DNA of 64,000 nt from Penicillium oxalicum (taxonomy: Eukaryota; Ascomycota; Eurotiomycetes; Eurotiales; Aspergillaceae). The notes beneath the pieces are model-generated. The model was given only the letters and a program-made list of their open reading frames with translations. It did no database searches and was not told the origin of the DNA. Of the stretch, positions 11,533 to 22,300 are shown one piece after another. A program made the translations under genes and the position numbers. How positions within the stretch are numbered: position 1 is the first letter of the stretch; the number at the start of each line of letters is the position of its first letter. The DNA is taken from positions 496,001 through 560,000 of the forward strand of contig NC_064656.1 in NCBI RefSeq assembly GCF_001723175.1, read 5' to 3'.

Positions 11533-12842
11533 TCAGAGCTCATCCCGGACAGGCTCCTCCTCATACATCCGTTTCTTCGAGTTAGGAACAACATCTTCAC
11601 GGCTGTTCAGATCTTCAAGCGAATCTTCGTTTAGATCAGTCCCATCCCAATTACCATTTTCAACCATGTGCCCAATACGATCAATGAGTCTATCTTGCTC
11701 GGCATCATCATCCTGATCATGGTCCAGAATATCGTCAACGATGGGGACAGGTCCTCCTGTCATGGCAGTCGCGGCCTGGTGGATCGTTGCTGTGATATCG
11801 CTTGGCATCGATTCTGGTACGAGTTCGCTTCTTCCCTTCGACATTCCAAGAGCCGCCAAGATGGTGAGCATGAATCGCATGCTTAATTTCACCGGAAGCC
11901 AGACCAGCCACCACATAGGGCCGTAAAGCACGCGACGGAAAATAAGCCAGGAAATGGTTCCGACGAGAATGTAGAACGCGGTTTCGAGGTACCATGTGTC
12001 CGATTTTTGAGAACGAAGCAAAGAGTTGGCTAGGCTGCGCGAATTGGCAAGAAGCGTGTCAAGGCTGCTGTACGATTCTGATAGGGAAGAGATGGCGGCG
12101 GTAGATTGTTCTACGGGAAGTAATGTCAGAAGAGGGAGCGCAGACCAAGGCCAATCGACTCAGTGGATACTCACCAAGGGTTTCTTGGGCAAACTGGCTC
12201 CGAGACAGCTCGGCCTGCATCAACCTGTGAGTTCGGCGCAGAGCAGCAGTCACGTCGTTAGAGGCATTCAACACCAGGTCATCCTGCGTGAGTTTCTCTG
12301 ATTGATTCCGCTTCTCGGAGGATGAATGCGACCTCATCAGCAACAACTCGCGCTCTTTGCGCTTGGCTAGCTCCGCATTTCGTTTGGCTTGTAATTGAGC
12401 TGTCCGAAATTCAGCTCGTGTTCTAGCAAAAAAAACATCAGCATCACATTTACTTATGAGATTGAACTTGGCAATTTCCTGGCAAACGTCTCCCAAGACC
12501 ATTTTCTAAACAAAAGACGCACCTTTTCAACTCCTCTGCCAATCTCCCGGCCATCGCTACAGTCCGCTCCTTCTCGACTTCTTTATTCCCACCAGTAGCT
12601 GCAGATTTCCTCCTCCCATCGAACCCAGGATCCAATGCCTCGATATCCACACGCAAGAGCTCCAACTCTGCTTCCGCATCTTTTAATTGCGAGTGGATCT
12701 CAGCGCCGAGTTCCAAGCGCGCCTCATCCCCTTGACCAACCGAAGTTGTGAAATTGCGAAGACGGTCGACAAGAGGCTGGAGCTGACCAAGTGCAACGGA
12801 CAGCTCCTTGAGGCGGGCCTGCAGAGCGGCTGCGGCAGACAT
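11533..12842 (-). CDS. sec20: Sec20-type SNARE of Golgi-to-ER retrograde transport
   Basis: Exons 12523..12842, 12175..12422 and 11533..12110 give 381 residues. The N-terminal half is helical and heptad-rich. The SNARE-like stretch covers roughly residues 150-225 (LNASNDVTAALRRTHRLMQ through SLSESYSSLDTLLANSRS) and is followed by one membrane segment near residues 230-248 (YLETAFYILVGTISWLIF). The luminal tail is long and acidic and ends in Arg-Asp-Glu-Leu, an HDEL-like retrieval signal; budding yeast Sec20 likewise ends in HDEL. This layout (cytosolic coiled coil, tail anchor, luminal HDEL-type end) identifies Sec20, which acts with Ufe1, Use1 and Sec22 and contacts the Dsl1 tethering complex at the ER. 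Introns fall at GTGCGT and GTGAGT donors and restore ELKRTRAEF and QETLEQST. Confidence 0.9.
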
Positions 12843-13506
12843 GGTGGGCTGTAGATTGCGGTAATGACTCGTGCACTAACTCCAAGGACGGTTCGCTGAA
12901 TCTCAAGCGCAAAAACAGAGCTCAAATTGAACGCCTTGGTTTCGCACGATCTCAATCAGGTCGTTTCAAGCTTTATTCAAAGTTCGACATGGCTTGAACA
13001 GCACAAGTCGAGGCGCACGTTTGAACAGCTGGCGTGGGCGTCACTGCTTGCCCCCATGCGTGTTTGCATTTCAGACAAACATGGATCGGACATCTCGTTC
13101 GCCCGCACCGCATTCCGTCGAAGAGTAGACAGATCCACGCGCGCAAATTGCAATCACCTCCCAAATAGCTTGTCTTCTTGGGTGTTATACACGTTCACTT
13201 GTCCGATCAGTCTGGATTCATCGAGACCAACGCCGATTCAACGAATCAAAAGGGCGCTGACCCCCCCAATCCTCTTCTCTTCACGCGGCCAAAAAAACCT
13301 TCCGGCTTTCGGATCATCGCAGACATCTCTACACAAGGTAACTTGAAATGTCGCAAGACTTTGAAGCCGCTCGTCTGACCCTGAGATATCAATCTAACAC
13401 CATCATCTCAGTCTCTGAACGGTCCACCCATTTCTCCATACAGGAACACCTTTCGATCCGTCCACCCTCTACTGTAACAAATACAACCACGACCACGACC
13501 GCCAAC
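12843..13506. other. Divergent promoter region, sec20 and mL53
   Basis: 664 bp between two start codons on opposite strands. The last 150 bp before the mL53 start are pyrimidine-rich with an ACCACGACC-type run. No additional gene is supported. Confidence 0.55.
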
Positions 13507-13827
13507 ATGTCCATCCCAATCCACACCATCACCACCTTCCGCACAACTTTCAACCCCTTCAGCCACGCCTCTCGACCTTGCCGCCTTGTTCTCTCCCTCC
13601 TCCGTACCCCCGCCTCGGCCTCTCCCGCGAGCCCAACACACATTGACATCAAGGTCAAGCAATTGCCGCGGAACTCGACAGAGCAGCCGTCCATGACGGT
13701 CGGCTTCAAGGGTGGAAAGGAGGTCACGCTCGAGGTGGGCAAACGAGGAATGAAGATTGGAGATGTGGTGGAGGAGATCTCTCGGATTGGCAGGGCATTG
13801 GAGCGTGAGGCTAGTCTGAAGGGTTAA
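13507..13827 (+). CDS. Mitochondrial large-subunit ribosomal protein mL53 (yeast Mrpl44)
   Basis: One exon of 106 residues. Fungal mL53/Mrpl44 proteins are about 100 residues and share an N-terminal FNPF motif near the first strand; here it is RTTFNPFSHASRPCRLVLSL. A central segment (IDIKVKQLPRNS) is followed by PSMTVGFKGGKEVTLEVG and a C-terminal helix IGDVVEEISRIGRALEREA. The thioredoxin-like fold and length agree with the family. The Met at 13507 follows an A-rich context (CCAACATGT) and avoids a low-complexity Thr run encoded upstream in the same frame, so the longer frame beginning at 13348 is probably untranslated leader. No intron is needed. Function in the mitoribosome is inferred from the family. 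Confidence 0.85.
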   Translation: MSIPIHTITTFRTTFNPFSHASRPCRLVLSLLRTPASASPASPTHIDIKVKQLPRNSTEQPSMTVGFKGGKEVTLEVGKRGMKIGDVVEEISRIGRALEREASLKG

Positions 13828-14288
13828 ATGGGGGTTGCATGGCTTGTTACATATAGATGCCGTTGTGTTTATGCTTGGCCTGAACTGGATGGTTGGCTTG
13901 CACTTGTATAATATCCTTTGTGGGTTTTAGTATCTCACAGTGCTGTTTTTGGCGCATCGCAATATGACCAATGATCGTGTTGGTGCCATGTGCAAATGAT
14001 CTCAAAGGAGACTCGTTTTGGGAGAGCGCAGCTGTCTACATTGCGAGCTCAGGTGAAAAGTGTACGCTACCGGCCAACTAGGGACACCCGGATGGCCGAC
14101 CTGGGCTCTATCCGGACGATGATCATCAAATGTGAAAGGCACTTGGGGCAGCTGTCTCGTACGCATCAGGATACCGTCTTGGGCTTTCCATTGAACTTCT
14201 AGCTCCACCATGCATTTCATGGAGAGTGAGTAGTGGGTAATATTTTTTTTCTTCAATTTAAACTGATTTGCTGTAGGAGTAATTTTTT
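13828..14288. other. Convergent 3' regions, mL53 and pyrophosphatase
   Basis: 461 bp between two stop codons; short T/A runs near 14246 and 14283 could belong to processing signals. No gene seen. Confidence 0.5.
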
Positions 14289-15710
14289 TTAAACAGCAGC
14301 ACCAGAGATGAAGAACCACTTGTCAATGCTGCCATCGATAGGCGCAGGGGGCAGGTTCTCGCCACGGGGGACGGCAGCGACCTGGGACTGCTCGGCACGG
14401 TTGTGCTCGAGCTGAGAGTTGGCGCTACAGATGGGAGAGTTAGCACGGATGAAACCGAAGGGATGGAGCGTAGTTCCCGAGGAACAAAGATCGGTTGAAA
14501 CGTACAGGCTGATTTCACCGGGGCTGGTCTTGCCGGTAATGAGCTTCTCCCAAGCCTCGGAGCACTCCTTGATGACCTCCTCGGCGTACTTCTTGTTCTT
14601 GCACTCGCCAGAGAAAGCGAACTGGTTCTCGGGCTTTCCGTCGGGGATCTTGTAGATGCGGAACCACTCGTTGGTGGCACGCATGAGACCGGGCAGGTGG
14701 CGCTCAACATCCTCGATGTCGTTGAGCTTGGAGGCCAGAGGGTCGTTCACGTCAATGACGATGATCTTCCAGTCAGTCTCCTCCTCATCGATCAGGGCCA
14801 TGACACCCAGAACCTTGACCTGCTTGACCTGACCGGGGTAACCGACCAGCTCACCGATCTCGCACACATCGAGAGGGTCGTTGTCACCCTTGGCCTTGGT
14901 CTCGGGGTGCACAGAGTTGGGGTCCTCCCAGGTCTGTTCCACGAGTCAGCATTTGTGATGATCATTCGACGGGTTCCACGATCAATGGGGAGGGCATTGA
15001 ACGGGCGATGTGACAGGAGAAAGATTCACTTACGCGGGGGAAGGCACCGTAGTTCCAGAGGTAACCCTTGTGGGGGAAGCAGTTGCGGACGAAGCGCAGC
15101 TTGCCCTTCTTGGTGTCCTGCTTGATGGGGTTCAGGAATTCCTCCTTGGAGATCTAATGATGCAACGATCCGTCAGTATTGAGAAGAGGACCATTACGAA
15201 TGGCATTGCCGACTTCATCGCAATGAGGGAGTCTTTGTTCTGGCGGGAGGAGATGCTCGAACGTACCTCCTGCTTGGCGTTGGTCCAGCGGGGGATCTCA
15301 ACGACCATGTTCAGGATAGTCTGCTCCTCATTGGCGTAGAGGGGGATATCGTGGAAGGGAGAGACGGGGACGCCATCCTTCTCGATGTAAACACGGTGCT
15401 CCAGCGTATAGGGCTGGCCGATCTTGCGGACGGTGTACGACATTTTGGGAGAGGCGGTAGAGAATGGACGAGAGAGAAGAGGGGACCGGGTGCGAGGGGC
15501 GAAAGAAGTAGAAGTAACAGGAAGGACCAGGGCCGACTTGGTGGGGGCAGAAAAGGAGCAGGTCGAGAGAGGGGCAGCTGGCCTGCAAGTGGGGGGCGCC
15601 AGTGCGGTGGATAGGCGCCCGACTCGGCAGGCGGAGGCAAAGGCGGTGGGAGACGCAGCCCGTGAAGAGATGGGCAGTCGGGCCCAGCGGTACAACGAGG
15701 ACGACGCCAT
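14289..15710 (-). CDS. ipp1: Inorganic pyrophosphatase, family I, with probable mitochondrial presequence
   Basis: Exons 15267..15710, 15034..15153, 14506..14933 and 14289..14424 give 375 residues. Family I signatures are present: the active-site motif [10 protein letters not shown] (residues 204-213), [15 protein letters not shown] before it and [12 protein letters not shown] after it. The core starting at Met90 ([19 protein letters not shown]) is 286 residues, matching yeast cytosolic Ipp1 (287). The 89 residues upstream are rich in Ser, Ala and Arg with hardly any acidic residues, as in a mitochondrial targeting sequence. The first AUG (15710) has C at -3, the second (15443) has A at -3, so leaky scanning could make a cytosolic enzyme as well. 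The enzyme hydrolyses pyrophosphate and pulls biosynthetic reactions forward. Confidence 0.96.
15441..15443 (-). promoter_or_regulatory. Probable second start codon of the pyrophosphatase gene
   Basis: In-frame AUG in context CAAAATG (A at -3), exactly where cytosolic pyrophosphatases begin. The upstream AUG at 15710 has the weaker context CTCATGG. Initiation here would omit the presequence-like 89 residues. Confidence 0.6.
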
Positions 15711-17091
15711 GAGTACTTCGTGAGGTACTACCAGTGTCTCTCCCCAAGAGGATCGTTCCACTGGCACAATGAGAACGACCAAAGAGGAGTAATTGGGATT
15801 AAAAAAATAGAAAGGGACAAAAAAAATGGAAAGAACACAAAAAAGGTGATCCAGGATCGGCTCCTCCTGTCGACAGAGTTCCACTAGAGGAAGTCTAGGA
15901 TATCCTAGGATCGCCGACTGGGTGGACTCGGAGACGGGAGAATTGGAAACGAGACCTGGCCCTGATCAACCTGGCAGCCCAGCAAAGTCAGTTGGCGCAG
16001 ACCCGTTGCTGACCGTGCTGTGATTGTCTGGTCTGGACCAATTGACCGAATGGCGTGACCTGGATGGATCCTCAGTGGGCCGGATCGAGGGAAGGATAGG
16101 CGGACAGGCACGACTCCAATACTTGCACGGGGAGTCCCTCAGAGGAGAGAGTCCAACTGGAGTGCTGTCGGGTCTTATTGTCCCTCGGAATTGGGGTTTG
16201 TTGTGAAGTGAATTTCCCCCTTCGGCCGGTCTTTTCGCGGGTGGAGCCACCGACATTCGGCATTGCGTAAGTCCTCTGATGTGGGTTTCGGATTCGATGC
16301 CTTAGAAGGAAGATGTACTTGAGGAGAGAGGGCCATTGCGATGGGATTCAGAAGATGCTTATACCCCACGATCTATACATTGAAGCTGTCAAGAAACTAC
16401 CGGAACCAGGAAGCACCTGAATACGAGATTTTGCAGGTCTCGTGCTCATCTTCCTCATGCGTCCATAGAGACCATCCTTTTCCAGCAAAAATTTGTACAT
16501 CAGGAACTGTACATAGGCAGTACAGTACATACTGGGTACATATGTATGTACCAACATGGTCAGTCAAAAGTCTGCAGCGGCATGATATACCTATACTACA
16601 CAATAACTCAACAAATTATTCGTCCAGTCCGAATTTTTCTCTGTTTAATCCATCAGAGGTAGGTCTTGGCTGAGCTTGCACCACCTTGTCCAACTTCGAA
16701 CAGATATTTATTTGATGTGGAGGGGAGGTGGAATCCAACTCAAATCCTAGCTCATGCACATGAAGCATCTCCTTCGTGATTGCTGACTAGCTGTGAGCAC
16801 AGCGGAAGATTGACTGTCTCACATAATTAGCGACCCAGCTGCAGAAATATACAGTGTCGCGCCAATGTACCGCCCTCGCCAAGGCACTGATTGCGGTATC
16901 GAGACACCACTGCATGAGTTTCCTATCTGGGCTACCAGGAGAAAAAAAATCTTATCACGTCTATCTCCACGTGACATAGTGGATTTATCCGACGGAGGCG
17001 ATAATCGAAGTTGGAGATGAGTTCATTTAACGGCGCGATCGAGGAATCAACAGAATCTTAACGCCCTCAGCATTGTGAAACCCGCTATGCT
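15711..17091. other. Divergent intergenic region, pyrophosphatase and dus2
   Basis: About 1.4 kb without a supported gene. A patch around 16500-16555 repeats GTAC/TACATA words, including a near-perfect palindrome at 16535-16552. Short open frames lack family features. Confidence 0.55.
16535..16552. repeat. 18-bp palindrome (8-bp arms, 2-bp centre)
   Basis: GGTACATA, the centre TG, then TATGTACC. It lies in a GTAC-rich patch between two divergent genes. It might be a dimeric factor site or chance; no known regulator is recognised. Confidence 0.55.
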
Positions 17092-18519
17092 ATGATCAGA
17101 ATTCTACGCTCCGCAATGTCTACAGTCGCTGAATCCGCCGCTATCGCCCCGGCCCACGTGCCGCGGGTGCCCATCCCACCTCGAGGCGTCGACTATCGCG
17201 GTAAAATTGTCCTCGCCCCCATGGTTCGCTCGGGCGAACTCCCCTCCCGCCTCCTAGCCCTGCACTACGGCGCAGACTTAGTCTGGGGCCCCGAAACTAT
17301 CGACCGAGCCATCGTCGGTGCCGAGCGTCGTGTGAACCCGCGCAACGGAACCATCGAGTTTACCCGAGTCCCCTCGAACGGCGGCCGCGCCGAAAAGGCT
17401 GTCAAGGAATCGGTCATCTACCGCCTCGACCCCGAGCGTGAGAAGGGCAAACTTGTCTTCCAGCTGGGTTCCGCCAACCCGGATCTTGCTGTGCAGGCGG
17501 CCAAGGTCGTTGCTGGCGATGTGTGGGGGATTGACCTCAACTCGGGTTGTCCCAAGCCATTCAGCACCAGTGGCGGGATGGGTGCGGCTCTGCTGCGAAC
17601 CCCGGACAAGCTGGTGTCAATTCTCGAGGCCCTAGTCCGGGAGGTCGGCGAACCCTACCAGATTGGCATCTCTGTGAAGATTCGTATCTTGGAGACCCCT
17701 GAACTGACCGAGGCCCTGGTCTCGCGTCTCGTCCGTACCGGCATCACCGGACTGACGGTCCACTGCCGCACAACGCCGATGAGACCGCGCGAGCGAGCTA
17801 TTCGCGATCAGCTGCGTATGATCGCAGACATCTGCCACAAGGCAGGTGTGGCGTGTGTGATGAACGGCGACGTGACCTCTCGCGACCACGGACTGAAGCT
17901 TATGGAGGAGTACGGCGTTGACGGAGCCATGATCGCCGTCTCGGCCGAGGCCAACTCGTCCTGCTTCCGCACCGAAGAAGCTGGCGGACTCGCTCACTGG
18001 CGTGATGTCGTCTACCAATACATCAAGTTCTGCATCGAGAGCGAAAACCGCTACGGCAACACAAAGTATCTCCTCAACATGCTCATTCCTGGCAAAGCGC
18101 AAGAGTTCAAAGAAGCCAAGCAATCCAAGACATACACGGACGTCTGTCGTCGCCTCAAATTCGACGACCTCGTCCCTCAGGCAATGCAGCTCGACGAGAT
18201 CCTGGACCTCACCCAGAAGCAGGAGTTGAATGGTCCCACTCAGCCCTCCGCCCCGAAAGCCGTGCAGAACGCCAGGGACAACAATGAATCTGCGCGTGCG
18301 GCCGGAGGCGATAACACGAGGCCTAACAAATCCAATGCCTCCACTACGTCCAATGTTGGTCCCATTCGCACCTCGTCTTTTCCACACCCAGCTAAAGCAG
18401 CCAAGCCTCCCTCTGCGGTCGAGACAAACAACTCTCCCTCCACTCCCGCCGCCGCCGTCGCCGTCGATGCACCGGTCTCAGCTCCAGAGATTTCGCAACA
18501 GCCTGGTGTGACTGCGTGA
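17092..18519 (+). CDS. dus2: tRNA-dihydrouridine synthase 2 (Dus2/Smm1)
   Basis: Single exon of 475 residues; translation from the Met at 17116 (MSTVAES) would shorten it by eight. FMN-barrel motifs are present: KIVLAPMVRSGELPSRLLAL at the N-terminus, GIDLNSGCPKPFSTSGGMGA with the expected catalytic Cys at position 153, TGLTVHCRTTPMRPRERA, and CVMNGDVTSRD. The C-terminal part of the core carries KYLLNMLIPGK and a short helical segment. The last 80-90 residues are a low-complexity Ala/Pro/Ser/Asn tail not shared by the yeast enzyme. Dus2 reduces U20 in the D-loop of cytoplasmic tRNAs with NADPH; the position specificity is family knowledge. The double-stranded RNA-binding domain of the animal enzymes is absent, as in other fungi. 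Confidence 0.94.
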   Translation: MIRILRSAMSTVAESAAIAPAHVPRVPIPPRGVDYRGKIVLAPMVRSGELPSRLLALHYGADLVWGPETIDRAIVGAERRVNPRNGTIEFTRVPSNGGRAEKAVKESVIYRLDPEREKGKLVFQLGSANPDLAVQAAKVVAGDVWGIDLNSGCPKPFSTSGGMGAALLRTPDKLVSILEALVREVGEPYQIGISVKIRILETPELTEALVSRLVRTGITGLTVHCRTTPMRPRERAIRDQLRMIADICHKAGVACVMNGDVTSRDHGLKLMEEYGVDGAMIAVSAEANSSCFRTEEAGGLAHWRDVVYQYIKFCIESENRYGNTKYLLNMLIPGKAQEFKEAKQSKTYTDVCRRLKFDDLVPQAMQLDEILDLTQKQELNGPTQPSAPKAVQNARDNNESARAAGGDNTRPNKSNASTTSNVGPIRTSSFPHPAKAAKPPSAVETNNSPSTPAAAVAVDAPVSAPEISQQPGVTA

Positions 18520-19300
18520 AACCTCCTCATTTTTCGCATGGTCCCCACCCTGTTTTATTCTCTTCTCTTCTCTTCTCTCCTCATTCTGCATAGCCTGGTT
18601 ACCGGTTTTTCTTTTCTTTCTCTTTTTGTTTGGAGGTTATGATATCTCCTGGATGGGACATCTCATACCTGGATACTCCTCCTTTTTCTTGTCTATAGAT
18701 TCCCCTTCAAAATTTACACATACAATACACTTGATTTGACATGAGACGTCTTTGCTCTTGACATTCTAACCCCCATTTTCATTGTAGATTGATTTTCCAA
18801 TATTCACTTCTGAGATCAATGAAGACACAATCTGCGGGTCGATTCTCACTTCAACTCGCTGGTTTACATACATGCCTATCTCTCACAAATCTTTTACCTT
18901 ATTTCTACTTCCATGTTGCCTTCAGCGCGCTCAGCCCTGGTAATCGAATACAATAGTGCCGATCTCGACCTGTTTCTGCATTCTACCGATTGAGTGGAAA
19001 GGAGCAGTGAAATTCAATCGCCATGCAGCCTTGGCATTGAAAAATCATTTACTTTTAGCAAAAATGCTGACATGCTAATGTATATATGATGGATGCACCC
19101 TCGCTCCGTCATGAATCCCGGCAACTCTCAGCCATGGATGATGAGACAAAAACAGGCCCAAATGAAAATGCAAAAGAAGAAAAAAAAGGAAAGAAAGGAG
19201 GGAAGGAAGAATTTTCAAGGAATTAATGCTCAAAACCAGGAGCCACTAGCCAACCCGCGCTGCTCGTTAAGGGGAATGCAGCTTGGGGATCGTCGACCGG
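18520..19300. other. Convergent 3' regions, dus2 and fun30
   Basis: 780 bp between stop codons. Contains a (TCTTC)-type pyrimidine run at 18556-18585 and A/G-rich sequence near 19165-19210. No gene seen. Confidence 0.55.
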
Positions 19301-22300
19301 CTAATCTGCTTTGGATTGAGCGTTGTGGCCATCCTGCTTTTCCATGTCCGCAAGAACCATGTTTTCCACGGCCTTCATGCCAATCTCCTCGCTCTTCTTT
19401 GAGGCGGCGGAATCATCGTCACCGGCGACGGCCTGGTCCAAGGCAAGCTTAGTCTGGCCAAGAGCGTAGATTTGCTCTTCAATAGTGTCACGAGTCACGA
19501 AGCGGAAGACCTCAACGTCGCGGGTTTGACCAACGCGATGGGCACGATTTTCGGCCTGGACGTCCTCTTGAGGGAAGGAGGAGTCAAAAATGACGACCTT
19601 GTTGGCACAGGCCAAGTTAATTCCCGCGCCACCAGCCTTGGTCGAGAGAAGGAAGACTGGGATTTCCACCCGTTCATGGAAAGCATCGAGAATGGACTGG
19701 CGGTCCTCGACGTTGGTGCGACCGTCCAGACGCACAAACTCGATCTTGAGGGTCTCGAGGACATTTTCGAGGATATCCATGACCATTGTGAATTGCGAGA
19801 AGATCAGTGTGCGGTCACCGTTGGCAATGAAGCGAGTGAGCAGCTCACGAAGCTTTTCGACCTTGCCCGAGTCCATCCACTCCTCATTCTTGAGCTTGTA
19901 CCTGCCCAAAGAACTCGGGTTCTCAAGGCACATGTGGTGGCACTCAAAGTCATTATAGGCCTGCAGCTCCTCTTCAATGATGGCTGGGTCGGAGGCCGCC
20001 CACTTGTCTTCTTTCAGACAGCTCTTGGCCATCTTTTTGAGGATAGCGTCCGTATAATGACGCCGAGCGAGTAAGGGGTGGATGGCCGCCTGACGGAGCT
20101 TCATTAGGATGTTGGCGGACTTCGAGCCGGTCTTCTTGCCAGCAGCACGGTCTTCGAGGAGCTGTCGCACTTGCTCCTTCTCGTGGTCGTAAATATCCCG
20201 CTGCGACGTCTTCATTTCGCAGTATTCTACGAATGAGTGCTTGGCTGGCAGGTCGATGACCTGATACTTCTTCCGGCGCAGGACAAAGGGCTTGAGCATA
20301 GACTTGGCACGCTCGATCCGCTGTGCTGACAACAGCGCAGCGTGTGATTCGTCAGACGTCCTTGCCTTGTTGGCAAAGACAGCCTGCAGATCATCCTTGT
20401 GATCCTTGAAGACCCCAGGGAGGATGAACCCAAGCAGAGACGCCAGCTCTTGCAGATTGTTTTGCAAAGGAGTACCCGTGAGCAGAAGTCGGAACTCGGC
20501 GTTGATCCGGATGAGTTTTTCGTACAGAAGAGACTGCGAATTCTTGAGCATGTGCCCTTCATCGAAGACGCAGACACAGAAATCCATGTCGCGCAGGAAC
20601 TTGGCGTCGACCTTGGCCTTGGCGATTGTGTAGGTGGTCACAACGACGTTGATTTCATCCCGGTCGCTTTCGAGCTGTTCACGGATGAAGGCGCGCTCGT
20701 TCTGGTTGGCATAATAAGGACGGACTTGCAGCTCAGGCGAGAACGTGCTGAACTCACGAAGCCAGTTCTCGATAGTCGATGAAGGGACAACGACCAAGTG
20801 AGGCCCCTTGACGCCCTTTTCGTACAGGTGGGACAGGAAGGAGATGACCTGGCACGTCTTCCCGAGACCCATATCATCCGCGAGGATGCAGCTCATCTTC
20901 TTCTCGAACAGCAGAGCCAGCCAGTTGAGCCCCACGATCTGGTAGTCCTTCATGACCAGGTTCTTGGCCATGATTGATGGCTGGGAGATGAACCCGGACT
21001 GATCATTCGACTGAGTTTTTCGTGACTTGGCGACAGGCCGAATCTCATCTTCGGAATCGTCAGCTGCGGGTGACGGATGAGTGGAAGATGGTGTTGCGAT
21101 GCCTGAATCATGGGAGCCACCTAGCGTTGCAAGGTCAAGCTCGGCATCACCACGCTTGCCAAAGACGTCAACGCCCCACTTCTTCATCTCCTCGGCCACA
21201 GGCTTACCCAAGGCCTCGCATTCCGCCACGAGTGCATCAATCGCCAGGTACCCGGTCCACATTTCTAGACACTTATCGACGATTTTGTCGCCAATGGGCT
21301 TAGGAGCCTTGCGGCCCTTGCCCTTGCCTTTGGGTTTGGCGTTCTCGTCGACGGGGGCAGTGACCTCACGCACCTCGCCCAGACTTCCGAAGGGCTGCTG
21401 AGACGTGATGAGCTCTGCAGTCTCCTCAGGAACGGCGGCGATATCGGCAAGATCGTGAGGTTTGCAAGTGTTGAAGAAACGCAAGACCTTCTGTTCCAGG
21501 TCCCCGGCGTTGACATCCTCCTCGACCACATCCGAATCTTCTGAATCCGAGAGTACGGCCTCCGGGGTGAGAGAAGGAGCACGGCGTGGGCCTTTCTGTA
21601 GCCGCGAGGCTTTCTTCTTGGGGGGTGACCCATCTGAATCGATCGTAATTGTGTCTATGGGAGCTGTTGGATCACGACTCCTGGGGCCACGCATGAGACG
21701 ACCACGAGGCTTGCCATCGTCTTCCTTTTGGGAAGTAATATGTCCTTTAGTGGCAGCCCATTTATCTTGGATGGTCCCACGGGCCTTGATCTTCTGTTTG
21801 GCGATGTGTCCCACATTACGGTTTGGTTGAGCGTTGAGTTCGTCCTCGGACGATTCAATCTCAATCACCGAGTCCCGGGCGCCAATTCCGTTTGCCTTGC
21901 TCGATTCATCACCAAGCAGGTCAAGAGCAAGATCAAAATTTCCATTGGCTGACATCAGAGCATCCACACATTCTTGTACAGACTTCGTCGGCAAGATTTT
22001 CAGGATACGTTCGACCTTCACTTTCACTCGGAAATCGGCAATGTCCAGCAAAGTCGAGATTGGAGCGTTCACAGGTTGCGCACGAGAAGGACCTGTCTGG
22101 CGGATTTTTTTGGTTGCTACGCCCCGAGGTGCACCCGACGGACTCATTTGGTCGGCAGACCGTTTAATTCCAGCTGAAGAAGGGTCGTAGAAAGCGGATG
22201 AGGTGATTTCTTTGAAGCGATCCATGGAGCCAGCCCCGTTGCGTATAGGTGATTCGGCAACCTTCTCAGGGCTGCGACTGGTCTTTTCAAACATTACAGG

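Noticed and set aside
17632..18387. 251-codon antisense frame
   Set aside because: Shadow of the dus2 coding strand, caused by high third-position GC.
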